Under the pieces are notes generated by a model. That model was not told where the DNA came from and did no database searches. It worked only from the letters and a program-made list of their open reading frames with translations. Positions 1 to 6,448 of a DNA stretch of 8,102 nt are shown here, in pieces. Every line of letters starts with the position of its first letter. Positions within the stretch are counted from its first letter, which is position 1. The position numbers and the translations under genes were made by a program. The stretch lies in contig CAMLER010000207.1 in the NCBI GenBank assembly GCA_946478915.1, forward strand, positions 1 through 8,102, given 5' to 3'. Source of the DNA: an uncultured Chryseolinea sp. GTDB taxonomy: Bacteria > Bacteroidota > Bacteroidia > Cytophagales > Cyclobacteriaceae.

Positions 1-317
1 ATGTACCTGTATGCCGCGAGAAAGACTTGAAAAAAACGGTTCAGCTACTGCATGACAATGGTATCCGCGTCATTGCATGTACGGAAAAAACGGATCGAAA
101 TATTTACCAGTTAAACTTGACCGGACCGATTGCAATCGTTATGGGCTCCGAAGAAGATGGCATCTCGGACCATTTGCTACGCGCTTCTGATGAGTTGGCT
201 AGCATTCCATTAAAGGGCAAGATCGGATCTCTTAACGTTTCCGTAGCTGCGGGCGTTGTTCTTTACGAAGTAGTGCGCCAGATGGGAATGGTAATCGGTA
301 ATCGGGTGGTCAGGTGA
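1..317 (+). CDS. rlmB: 23S rRNA 2'-O-methyltransferase of the TrmH/SpoU (SPOUT) family, RlmB-like; 3' part only
   Basis: The gene is open at the left edge; its frame begins at base 3 and reads VPVCREKDLKK before the first internal TTG. About 104 residues remain. They cover the C-terminal half of the SPOUT fold: motif 2 as AIVMGSEEDGIS and motif 3 as IPLKGKIGSLNVSVAAGVVL, which together form the trefoil knot that binds S-adenosylmethionine. The catalytic N/R motif 1 lies upstream, outside the window. Family members methylate the 2'-OH of a guanosine in 23S rRNA (G2251 in E. coli) in the cytoplasm. RlmB proteins usually end soon after the YEVVRQ helix. Here a tail, MGMVIGNRVVR, follows, and much of it is encoded by a short repeat tract (291-320) that also carries the TGA stop. 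The motifs make the family firm. RlmB rather than another TrmH paralogue is probable but cannot be settled without the N-terminus. Confidence 0.85.
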   Translation, partial: VPVCREKDLKKTVQLLHDNGIRVIACTEKTDRNIYQLNLTGPIAIVMGSEEDGISDHLLRASDELASIPLKGKIGSLNVSVAAGVVLYEVVRQMGMVIGNRVVR

Positions 318-433
318 TCGGGTGGCTCGATTGACTTATGTGCTATTTGTGATCGAGTACGTAAAAGTACTCTAAAGGTAATCGGTGGTAATGGTGATCG
401 GTACACGATATCTATCGGTTCGGATGGCTCGAT
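291..433. repeat. Degenerate heptamer-repeat tract at and beyond the rlmB 3' end
   Basis: Two exact units GTAATCG (291-297, 298-304) are followed by looser copies such as GTGATCG (314-320). The pattern returns at 377-400 (GGTAATC, GGTGGTAAT, GGTGATC). A 9-mer, TGGCTCGAT, occurs at 323-331 and again at 425-433. The first units lie inside the rlmB reading frame and supply its last codons and stop. I see no gene in 318-494. The rest of that gap holds small dyads: GAGTAC/GTACTC at 355-360 and 367-372, and CGGAT/ATCCG at 421-425 and 432-436. Neither is followed by a T-run, so no intrinsic terminator is evident. Confidence 0.65.
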
Positions 434-475
434 CCGCAGTTCGCACCATGATTAAACGAGAGCACAACCACGGAT

Positions 476-496
476 AACGATTAACGATTACTGATT
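476..496. repeat. Three-unit heptamer array at the 3' end of the GltB-like gene
   Basis: The plus strand reads AACGATT (476-482), AACGATT (483-489), ACTGATT (490-496). On the minus strand, the coding strand of the neighbouring gene, each junction gives a TAA. These lie at plus positions 495-497, 488-490 and 481-483, one in each frame. The first is the actual stop of the GltB-like gene. The unit read on the minus strand (GTTAATC by rotation) differs at one base from the rlmB-side unit GGTAATC, so the two arrays may be related. Confidence 0.7.
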
Positions 497-2075
497 AAAA
501 CTTTTCTGCGCTGGCCGATTCAAACGACATACGATAGCGCTCAGGCACTGGGTTGGAAAGCATCGAGCTCGCTGGTATTGAAGGGTAAATCTCTTCCAAA
601 GTCTTTACTTCATTCATGAATACCCGCCTGCTGATCTGATGTCGGTTTAATTTTGAAGGTGAGTCAATGCCGGATGCTGCCATCAGCTCTACAAAACTCT
701 CGACCGTATTCTTATGGTAGTTTGCTACCCTTACTTTCTTATCATCGATTACCAGACCTTTCACCAGATCGGGATCCTGGGTTGCTACTCCGGCCGGACA
801 CGTATTTTTGTTGCACTCGAGTGCCTGAATACATCCTACAGCCATCATCATTGCCCTGGCACTGTGACAAATATCTGCCCCCAGAGCGATTGCACGTAGT
901 ATTTGAAAACCGGTTAGGATCTTACCCGATGCGCCAACTTTTATATGCTTCCGGATGCCAAATCCTTTTAACATATTATCTACGAATGCAAGTCCGTCAA
1001 GCAACGGCATACCTACAAAGTTTGAAAACTCAGGCGGTGCGGCACCGGTTCCACCCTCGCCACCATCCACATTAATGAAATCCGGGTAGATATCAAGCTC
1101 GATCATAGCTTTGCAGATCGAAATGAACTCACTTTTTCGGCCGATGCATAGCTTAAAACCAGTAGGCTTGCCCCCCGAAAGTTCACGCATCCTTTGGATG
1201 AAAAGTATCATTTCCTTTGGAGTTGAGAATGCACTGTGAAATGGTGGCGAATAGACCGTTGTGCCGGGCTTCACCATCCGAATAGCAGCCACTTCCGGCG
1301 TATTTTTTTTTGCAGGAAGTATGCCACCGTGTCCGGGTTTTGCGCCTTGTGAAATTTTCAACTCAACCATCTTGACTTCAGGACGCTTTGCGTTTTGACT
1401 GAAGGCCTCAGGCGAAAATCGTCCCTCTTCATCGCGTGCGCCAAAATATCCTGTTCCGATTTGCCAAATTATATCGCCACCATATTTCAAGTGATGAGGA
1501 CTGAGACCACCCTCTCCAGTGTTATGCGCAAATCCACCAATACCCGCGCCCGCATTCAAAGCCTCAACGGCATGGCTACTCAACGAACCAAAGCTCATTG
1601 CGGATACATTTAAAATGCTTGCACTGTATGGTTGCTTGCAATCTTTATTACCCACCAAAACGCGGGGATGATGTTCTACTTTCTGGAAGTCTAGCGGCAC
1701 AATTGAATGACTCATCCACTCATAACCCTCGGAGTATACATTCAACTGAGTGCCAAAAGGCGTGGTGTCAATTTGTTTCTTAGCGCGCTGGTAAATTACT
1801 GAGCGATCATTTCGATTTATGGGTGCACCATCTGTATCGCTCTCAACAAAATACTGCTGGATCTTTGGCCTGAAATCTTCAAACACGTAACGCAGTCTTC
1901 CCAGCAAAGGAAAATTTCGTCTGATCGATTGCTTTGTTTGAACCATGTCCGCTATCCCCATATATACAAATGGAAGTATCAGCAACAATAAAATAGTAGC
2001 CCACGGCCAATAATAGGTCCATATCAATATGAGGACCACCGAAGCAACGCTCGTTATTATAAAGGTCTTTCTCAT
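495..2075 (-). CDS. FMN-binding glutamate synthase-like protein (GltB central domain only) with N-terminal membrane hairpin
   Basis: The 526-residue protein matches the FMN-binding synthase domain of glutamate synthase. Visible landmarks are NVSAMSFGSLS (156-166), the KISQGAKPGHGG loop (240-251), DGGEGGTGAAP (337-347), GASGKILTG (381-389), and the 3Fe-4S cysteine pattern C-x5-C-x4-C at C415, C421 and C426. True GltB starts with a glutaminase domain that has a catalytic N-terminal Cys. That domain and the C-terminal GXGXG beta-helix domain are absent, so ammonia cannot be taken from glutamine by this chain. The first 40 or so residues contain two hydrophobic stretches (about 5-20 and 25-41) that look like a membrane hairpin holding the catalytic domain on the cytoplasmic face. 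Such proteins are widely labelled 'FMN-binding glutamate synthase family', and their reaction is mostly unproven. The ATG is supported by a -7 box 22 nt upstream. The stop lies in a repeat array. Family call is firm, substrate unknown. Confidence 0.9.
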   Translation of the reverse strand: MRKTFIITSVASVVLILIWTYYWPWATILLLLILPFVYMGIADMVQTKQSIRRNFPLLGRLRYVFEDFRPKIQQYFVESDTDGAPINRNDRSVIYQRAKKQIDTTPFGTQLNVYSEGYEWMSHSIVPLDFQKVEHHPRVLVGNKDCKQPYSASILNVSAMSFGSLSSHAVEALNAGAGIGGFAHNTGEGGLSPHHLKYGGDIIWQIGTGYFGARDEEGRFSPEAFSQNAKRPEVKMVELKISQGAKPGHGGILPAKKNTPEVAAIRMVKPGTTVYSPPFHSAFSTPKEMILFIQRMRELSGGKPTGFKLCIGRKSEFISICKAMIELDIYPDFINVDGGEGGTGAAPPEFSNFVGMPLLDGLAFVDNMLKGFGIRKHIKVGASGKILTGFQILRAIALGADICHSARAMMMAVGCIQALECNKNTCPAGVATQDPDLVKGLVIDDKKVRVANYHKNTVESFVELMAASGIDSPSKLNRHQISRRVFMNEVKTLEEIYPSIPASSMLSNPVPERYRMSFESASAEKF

Positions 2076-2097
2076 CAGTTCTTGGAAAGGGTGCTGT

Positions 2098-2105
2098 CAA
2101 ATATA
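2098..2105 (-). promoter_or_regulatory. Candidate Bacteroidota -7 promoter box for the GltB-like gene
   Basis: On the minus strand this reads TATATTTG, an exact match to the TAnnTTTG -7 element of the Bacteroidota primary sigma factor. It ends 22 nt before the ATG at 2075, implying a short leader of roughly 15 nt. I could not find a convincing -33 TTTG at the usual distance. A weak 5-bp dyad (TAGCC 2104-2108, GGCTA 2120-2124) abuts the box. The call rests mainly on the -7 match and its position. Confidence 0.4.
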
Positions 2106-2175
2106 GCCATTTGCATAAAGGCTACGCAGTACCTATAGAATTGAAATGTTTATGAAAGCAGCTGTGTATGATTTT

Positions 2176-4020
2176 TCAATTGTACAATATAAAAGAGGGG
2201 GCTCGGACAAAGCTGGCGGTATACTTGATCCTCAGATTAGTGGTGACGCTTACTTTAAAGTGGGATATATCCTCTACTACTCTGGGGTAGTAGAAGAACT
2301 TAAGTTCAATAGTCCCAAAAACAAGGTTTTCATTTCTTGTTCGGATTCCTGACCCAAGGGCGACGAAGGGTTTGTCATAGAACAGAGTTTTGTTTCTTTT
2401 GGCTAACAAAGCAACATCGGCAAATAGGATAGGCGCAAGACGAAAACCTAGAATTGTCCACGGAGAAAACACTACCAGTTCATAATGCGCATGAAGTCGC
2501 TTTGTACCAAGGAGACTGTCGGCGCGGAATCCTTCGAGTCCGTAAGAATAGTTAATATCAAGAAGCGTATTAGTGCGCTGATTAAAAACATAAGTAAAGT
2601 CAAGATCAGCTGACTGTCGGATCAGGAATTTCTTATAGGTTTTAAGGCGGCTAAACAGTTTGCCGGATAGCAGGAGCGTTGCATCTTCCCATCGGCCATG
2701 ATACGGAAACCCCCCTGCCCTAAATAAAAGGGTATAAAAATTACCGCCCGAATGCACGAATGATTTTTCTGCGTCAAATCCGATGTAAGCGCGTTTTAAT
2801 GAAAGAAGATTTTGCCAACCTGCGAGGATAGACATATTATGGCCGTATGGAATATCTTCTGTTCTTCCGAAACCATATACATATTGCGTCTTGTAGAACT
2901 CCTGTTGAAAAAAAGTAAAAGAACCTAATCCGTATGTGCGGCTATTAAAGGTTGGGTTTAATGCATCTCCGGGAAGTTGGGGCCTTCGTCCAAAGTTTTG
3001 ATAAAACAATCGGCCACTTATGAAATGCCGCGTTCGTTTTCGATGATTCTCGTTGGCTCCAAGATTATAACCAAGCCAAAAGTCGTTGACATCATAGCGA
3101 TAATCGCGAAAAATAGAATCGGCCGCCTGATAAATATTTGAAGACCAGTTTCTGCTAAATTCGATTCCGCCGGCGAGTCTTGAATAGGGCGACACCAGGG
3201 GTCTGTCGAGTCGGAGATAATACGCGTGTTCATTCTCTGTGCCGTATCTGCTGCCGGTATTTAGCTGTGTGTAGCCCGCCGTAAGATCAATCAGCGAACC
3301 TCCCAGGCTGCTTTTGCGATAATAGATTTCATGACCAAATCTCGGATTTCGATTATAATCATAGTGACCATTAAATTGCAATCGTTGGCCCCAACCTAGA
3401 AAATTTGCATCGTAGATTCTAAATTTGGTTTCGTCTACTCCTCTTGGACTAAAGCTTCCACCTATACTAAACACGTCACGGGTAACGACAAGTACATCAA
3501 CCGAATCCTTAGTATGGTTGAGCGGTACTACAATAACGCGTGCGTCGACTATAAAATCCAGATCGCGAATGAAACGTTCGTTGTCCGCGAGCAGGTACGG
3601 ATTTAAGCGGCGGTCCTCCTTAAAAAAAATATGATCACGAATTACCCATTCCTTCGTAGTGTTGTGCAGCGTATTGCCTGCCTTCACTATCCAGTTCTTA
3701 ATATTTTTTGTAGTATCGGTAATGCTTCGCTCGAAGTCGATATGATTAACTAATACCTGTCGGATTATTTTTCCTTCATAGGGAAGGTAGATCTCTTCAC
3801 TTCGAACGTTCAAATGATCATCCTTTCGAGGCGACCGGGTAACACTTTTGAGAATCTCTTTGGTAAGGCGGGTATCTTTAACAGCATCGATAATTTTGCT
3901 AGCCGTATCGATCTGAATAATCTCAACGGAATCGATCTCATTTTTTTGTTGCCCGAATGCTATGTGCGAAAGCAGTAAGAGGACGACTCCTGAAATCCAA
4001 AATTTTCTTTGATCGACCAT
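2176..4020 (-). CDS. Omp85-like (BamA/TamA-type) outer-membrane beta-barrel protein with one POTRA-like periplasmic domain
   Basis: The 614-residue protein begins with a signal peptide (hydrophobic core about 9-20, likely cut after AFG at 23). A linker rich in charged residues follows, then a POTRA-like alpha/beta module at about 84-183 (KIIRQVLVNHIDFE ... DSVDVLVVTRDVFSIGG). From about 184 to the end, alternating hydrophobic and polar strands rich in Tyr, Phe and Gly are typical of an outer-membrane barrel. The segment GLEGFRADSLLGTKRL (494-509) resembles the conserved loop-6 region of Omp85 proteins. FRLAPILFADVALL (526-539) and the strand at about 563-577, ending YYPR (577-580), fit the last strands of that family. 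Relatives insert or secrete proteins, or move lipids, across the outer membrane. The substrate here is unknown. A strong terminator lies upstream, so it is probably transcribed apart from the Nfu gene, but no clear -7 box was found. A non-Omp85 barrel is the alternative. Confidence 0.7.
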   Translation of the reverse strand: MVDQRKFWISGVVLLLLSHIAFGQQKNEIDSVEIIQIDTASKIIDAVKDTRLTKEILKSVTRSPRKDDHLNVRSEEIYLPYEGKIIRQVLVNHIDFERSITDTTKNIKNWIVKAGNTLHNTTKEWVIRDHIFFKEDRRLNPYLLADNERFIRDLDFIVDARVIVVPLNHTKDSVDVLVVTRDVFSIGGSFSPRGVDETKFRIYDANFLGWGQRLQFNGHYDYNRNPRFGHEIYYRKSSLGGSLIDLTAGYTQLNTGSRYGTENEHAYYLRLDRPLVSPYSRLAGGIEFSRNWSSNIYQAADSIFRDYRYDVNDFWLGYNLGANENHRKRTRHFISGRLFYQNFGRRPQLPGDALNPTFNSRTYGLGSFTFFQQEFYKTQYVYGFGRTEDIPYGHNMSILAGWQNLLSLKRAYIGFDAEKSFVHSGGNFYTLLFRAGGFPYHGRWEDATLLLSGKLFSRLKTYKKFLIRQSADLDFTYVFNQRTNTLLDINYSYGLEGFRADSLLGTKRLHAHYELVVFSPWTILGFRLAPILFADVALLAKRNKTLFYDKPFVALGSGIRTRNENLVFGTIELKFFYYPRVVEDISHFKVSVTTNLRIKYTASFVRAPSFILYN

Positions 4021-4050
4021 TTTTCTGAATGCGCGGATTGCTGAGCGATT

Positions 4051-4079
4051 CTAAATACAAAACCCGGTCGCGCCGGGTT
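4051..4079 (-). terminator. Intrinsic terminator downstream of the Nfu gene
   Basis: A perfect 7-bp, GC-rich stem, AACCCGG (4061-4067) and CCGGGTT (4073-4079), encloses a 5-nt loop. On the minus strand the second arm runs into TTGTATTTAG, giving TTTTGTATTT as the U-rich tail. It begins 19 nt after the Nfu stop and lies 41-59 nt upstream of the outer-membrane protein start, so it should insulate that gene from Nfu read-through. Confidence 0.75.
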
Positions 4080-4098
4080 ATGTTAAGGAAGAGACGGG

Positions 4099-4680
4099 TT
4101 AATTCAACGCCTCAACGGCGGTTACTTCCCCAGGCATCATTCGGGTAAATAGATTTTCAATTCCAGCTTTGAGGGTGATCATGGAAGAAGGGCATCCACT
4201 GCAAGAGCCTTGTAACTTAACCTTAACCACTCCATCATTAAACGAATGATACGTAATGGCACCGCCATCTTGCTCTACCGCCGGACGTATATATTCTTCA
4301 AGAATCGTTTTAATCTTCTTTATAGTATCAGTTTCCTCTTCAACAGGAAGTGGCTCGGCACTATCTTCGATTTCGATGATGAGTTTTCCTGCCTCAAGAT
4401 ATTTTTTAATATGTTCCTTGATGACATTCTGAATTTCAATCCACTCAATACGTTCTGGTTTTGTCACGGTCACAAAGTTTCCCGCGAAAAAAACCCGCTC
4501 CACGAAAGGATATTCAAACAACTCCTTCGCCAGTGGTGACAGTGATGTACTTTCTGCATCGGGGAAATCAAAGCTTAATCCTTCCGGGATCAACATTTCG
4601 TTCACCACAAATTTCAGTGAATTAGGATTAGGGTTTGATTCCAGATAAATGTGAATATTCTTGTGCATAGCTTGTACCAT
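4099..4680 (-). CDS. NifU-family Fe-S cluster carrier (Nfu N-domain plus CxxC domain)
   Basis: The 193-residue protein has two recognisable parts. Residues about 7-95 match the Nfu N-terminal domain (IHIYLESNPNPNSLKF near the start, EYPFVERVFFAGNFVTVTK in the middle). Residues about 118-190 form the NifU C-terminal domain, with IRPAVEQDGG (131-140) and the cluster-binding CxxC in GSCSGCPSS (C160 and C163). The layout is that of mitochondrial NFU1 and related bacterial Nfu proteins. A dimer is expected to bridge one 4Fe-4S cluster through the paired CxxC motifs and pass it to apo-enzymes in the cytoplasm. The annotated ATG gives MVQAMHKNIHIY; Met5 is an equally reasonable start, and I see no ribosome-binding site that decides. 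A -7 promoter box lies upstream and an intrinsic terminator downstream, so the gene is probably monocistronic. It is divergent from the symporter gene. Confidence 0.93.
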   Translation of the reverse strand: MVQAMHKNIHIYLESNPNPNSLKFVVNEMLIPEGLSFDFPDAESTSLSPLAKELFEYPFVERVFFAGNFVTVTKPERIEWIEIQNVIKEHIKKYLEAGKLIIEIEDSAEPLPVEEETDTIKKIKTILEEYIRPAVEQDGGAITYHSFNDGVVKVKLQGSCSGCPSSMITLKAGIENLFTRMMPGEVTAVEALN

Positions 4681-4708
4681 ATGTCGTTTCCGGTTTAATA
4701 CTATCTAA

Positions 4709-4716
4709 CAAAATTA
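4709..4716 (-). promoter_or_regulatory. Candidate Bacteroidota -7 promoter box for the Nfu gene
   Basis: The minus strand reads TAATTTTG, an exact TAnnTTTG match ending 28 nt before the first ATG of the Nfu gene, so the leader would be about 20 nt. A TTG sits 26 nt further upstream, somewhat beyond the usual -33 spacing, so only the -7 part is well supported. Confidence 0.45.
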
Positions 4717-4794
4717 CTGAATTTACGTTCGTGCTGCCCTTTCAACTCATAAAATGGCCGTCAAGAACCGGGACTTTTTTTATATTGCCCACTT

Positions 4795-4809
4795 GGAATT
4801 AAGAATTCC
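4795..4809. promoter_or_regulatory. Palindrome upstream of the symporter gene, possible operator
   Basis: GGAATT (4795-4800) and AATTCC (4804-4809) form a perfect 6-bp dyad around AAG, ending 19 nt before the TTG start. No T-run follows, so it is not a terminator. Its size and place would suit a dimeric regulator or a leader hairpin near the ribosome site. The rest of the 148-nt divergent region shows the Nfu -7 box and an oligo-T stretch (4775-4781), and no TAnnTTTG box on the plus strand. Confidence 0.3.
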
Positions 4810-4828
4810 CGTATAAAATCCGCCGAAG

Positions 4829-6202
4829 TTGAGCAAAAAAAGAATTATTCAAATCGTCCTGATCTTGCTGTCGATTGCGGCAATTCTCCATTTGGTGCAT
4901 TTCTATACGGCTGCTGACATCCCTCAGACAGTGCTTATTACAAGCCGATGGCTAACCTGGGCATTCTTAATTTGGTTTGCAGTCCAAAAGAAATCTCTGA
5001 CCACCTGGATTCTCCTTAGCATGATCATCGGTGTTGAGATTGGACTAAACTTCCCAAACTTCGCACAAAATCTCTCTGTCTTAAGCCAGATCTTTCTCAG
5101 GCTAATTAAAACAATAATAGCACCGATTCTTTTCGCGACCCTCGTGGTTGGCATAGCAGGTCATTCCAACCTCAAACAGGTTGGACGAATGGGATGGAAG
5201 TCCATTTTGTATTTTGAAGTCGTCACCACACTGGCCCTGATAATTGGATTGTTGGCGATTAATTTCACAAGGGCAGGCGACGGAATTGCATTGCCGGAAG
5301 GATTTGAACAGGATCTCCCTGCTGCAAAAGCAGAAGGTTGGAAGGAAGTTGTTCTGCATGTGTTTCCCGAAAACATTGTAAAGTCTATCTACCATGGAGA
5401 TGTCCTTCCTATTGTTGTGTTCAGTGTGATATTTGGCATCGCTCTAGCTCTATTGTCAGAAAAGAGAAAGAAACCTCTTCTTGATTTTGCTGAGAGCCTC
5501 GCTGAAACGATGTTTAAGTTTACAAACATCATTATGCACTTCGCACCGTTTGGTGTGGGCGCTGCGATCGCTGTTACCGTTGGCCATCTTGGCCTTGATA
5601 TTCTTGCTTCACTTTTGAAGTTGTTATTAACCTTATATGGTGCCCTTCTTGTATTTCTGCTAGGTGTATTGCTACCTGTGGCACTCATTGTCAAAGTACC
5701 TATTAAAAAATTCTTCAAGGCCATTTCGGAACCTGTTTCCATTGCTTTCGCCACCACGAGTTCAGAGTCAGCATTGCCCAAGGCTATGGAAAATATGGAA
5801 AAGCTCGGTGTACCCAGAAAAATCGTAGCCTTTGTCCTTCCGACTGGCTATACTTTTAACCTTGATGGAAGTACACTATACCTTTCGCTGGCTTCGGTTT
5901 TTGTGGCGCAGGCAGCCGGCATTGAATTATCAATAGGTGAACAAATTGTAATGGTGTTCACGCTGATGCTGACCAGCAAAGGTATCGCAGGTGTGCCGAG
6001 GGCAACGCTAGTAATATTGCTCGGCACGGCAGCGTCTTTTGGCCTGCCTGTATGGCCAATCATGGCTATCCTGGGTATCGATGAATTAATGGATATGGCA
6101 AGAACCTCTGTAAATGTAATTGGCAACTGTCTGGCTACTATAATTATTGCCAAATGGGAAGGTGAATATGTTGAGCCATCGGATGATGTGAGTTATGATT
6201 AG
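4829..6202 (+). CDS. Dicarboxylate/amino acid:cation symporter (DAACS/SDF family, GltP/DctA-like), TTG start
   Basis: This 457-residue inner-membrane carrier shows the hallmarks of the sodium/proton:glutamate-aspartate family. They are the serine-rich hairpin HP1, TTSSESALPK (309-318); the TM7 motif NLDGS (344-348, usually NMDGT or NLDGT); HP2, TSKGIAGVPRAT (382-393); and the TM8 motif DMARTSVNVIGN (422-433). D422, R425, T426 and N429 match the GltPh substrate residues D394, R397, T398 and N401. This favours an acidic amino acid over a C4-dicarboxylate, because DctA lacks that Asp. The position equal to the GltPh Na1-site D405 is Asn433. About 55 extra N-terminal residues with two hydrophobic stretches (6-25, 35-52) precede the usual first helix. 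The start is TTG: an in-frame TAA lies at 4814-4816 with no ATG or GTG between, and the next Met (65) would cut into the first canonical helix. Nfu is transcribed divergently. Confidence 0.93.
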   Translation: MSKKRIIQIVLILLSIAAILHLVHFYTAADIPQTVLITSRWLTWAFLIWFAVQKKSLTTWILLSMIIGVEIGLNFPNFAQNLSVLSQIFLRLIKTIIAPILFATLVVGIAGHSNLKQVGRMGWKSILYFEVVTTLALIIGLLAINFTRAGDGIALPEGFEQDLPAAKAEGWKEVVLHVFPENIVKSIYHGDVLPIVVFSVIFGIALALLSEKRKKPLLDFAESLAETMFKFTNIIMHFAPFGVGAAIAVTVGHLGLDILASLLKLLLTLYGALLVFLLGVLLPVALIVKVPIKKFFKAISEPVSIAFATTSSESALPKAMENMEKLGVPRKIVAFVLPTGYTFNLDGSTLYLSLASVFVAQAAGIELSIGEQIVMVFTLMLTSKGIAGVPRATLVILLGTAASFGLPVWPIMAILGIDELMDMARTSVNVIGNCLATIIIAKWEGEYVEPSDDVSYD

Positions 6203-6216
6203 ACGATCCGTTGTTC

Positions 6217-6245
6217 GTTATTAGTTATTAGTTATTAGTTATTAG
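6217..6245. repeat. GTTATTA heptamer array, four units, downstream of the symporter gene
   Basis: Four exact GTTATTA units (6217-6223, 6224-6230, 6231-6237, 6238-6244) begin 15 nt after the symporter stop. On the plus strand TAG recurs every 7 nt (6222, 6229, 6236, 6243), and on the minus strand TAA occurs twice per unit, so all six frames are closed. The same unit reappears in the same orientation at 6456-6469, at the other end of this convergent intergenic region. Confidence 0.85.
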
Positions 6246-6300
6246 TCCTTTGTCACCTTTTGAATTGTATATGGTTTACTGCCAATGCGCTCAATAAATG

Positions 6301-6402
6301 CAGGGTCACGAAGACCACAAAAAGAGGCACGACGAATCTTTAGACGCAGTTCTCACGTAGTGCCCATTGTGATTTCTTTGGCACGTCGTGACCCTGTTTT
6401 TT
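6301..6402 (+). terminator. Nested palindrome with T6 tail, probable terminator after the symporter gene
   Basis: Outer arms CAGGGTCACGA (6301-6311) and TCGTGACCCTG (6386-6396) pair over 11 bp without mismatch and are followed directly by TTTTTT (6397-6402). Inside, GGCACGACG (6326-6334) pairs with CGTAGTGCC (6356-6364) with one mismatch, and AAAGA (6321-6325) can pair with TCTTT (6375-6379). The result is a long bulged hairpin of about 96 nt, bigger than a standard terminator. The T-run fits termination of plus-strand transcripts from the symporter gene. The minus-strand side has no T-run. A small palindromic mobile or repeat element is the alternative. Confidence 0.5.
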
Positions 6403-6448
6403 ATCAATCCTTTATTATGTAAATGTGTAAGTTGACAAAGTAGGATTA

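Noticed and set aside
355..372. GAGTAC/GTACTC hairpin as the rlmB terminator
   Set aside because: The stem is only 6 bp with modest GC content and is not followed by a T-run on either strand.
653..1075. Plus-strand 140-residue open frame
   Set aside because: It lies fully antisense to the GltB-like gene. Its translation is rich in Arg, His, Pro and Ser with no recognisable motif, as expected for a shadow frame.
4246..4539. Plus-strand 97-residue open frame with many Phe and Leu
   Set aside because: It is antisense to the Nfu gene. Its hydrophobic look comes from the complement of acidic and Lys codons.
5389..5781. Minus-strand 130-residue open frame
   Set aside because: It is antisense to the symporter gene, whose sense translation carries clear family motifs. 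The antisense product resembles nothing.
6301..6396. Insertion sequence or transposon with inverted ends
   Set aside because: There is no room for a transposase and no target-site duplication next to the arms. The T-run fits a terminator better, though a non-autonomous repeat remains possible.
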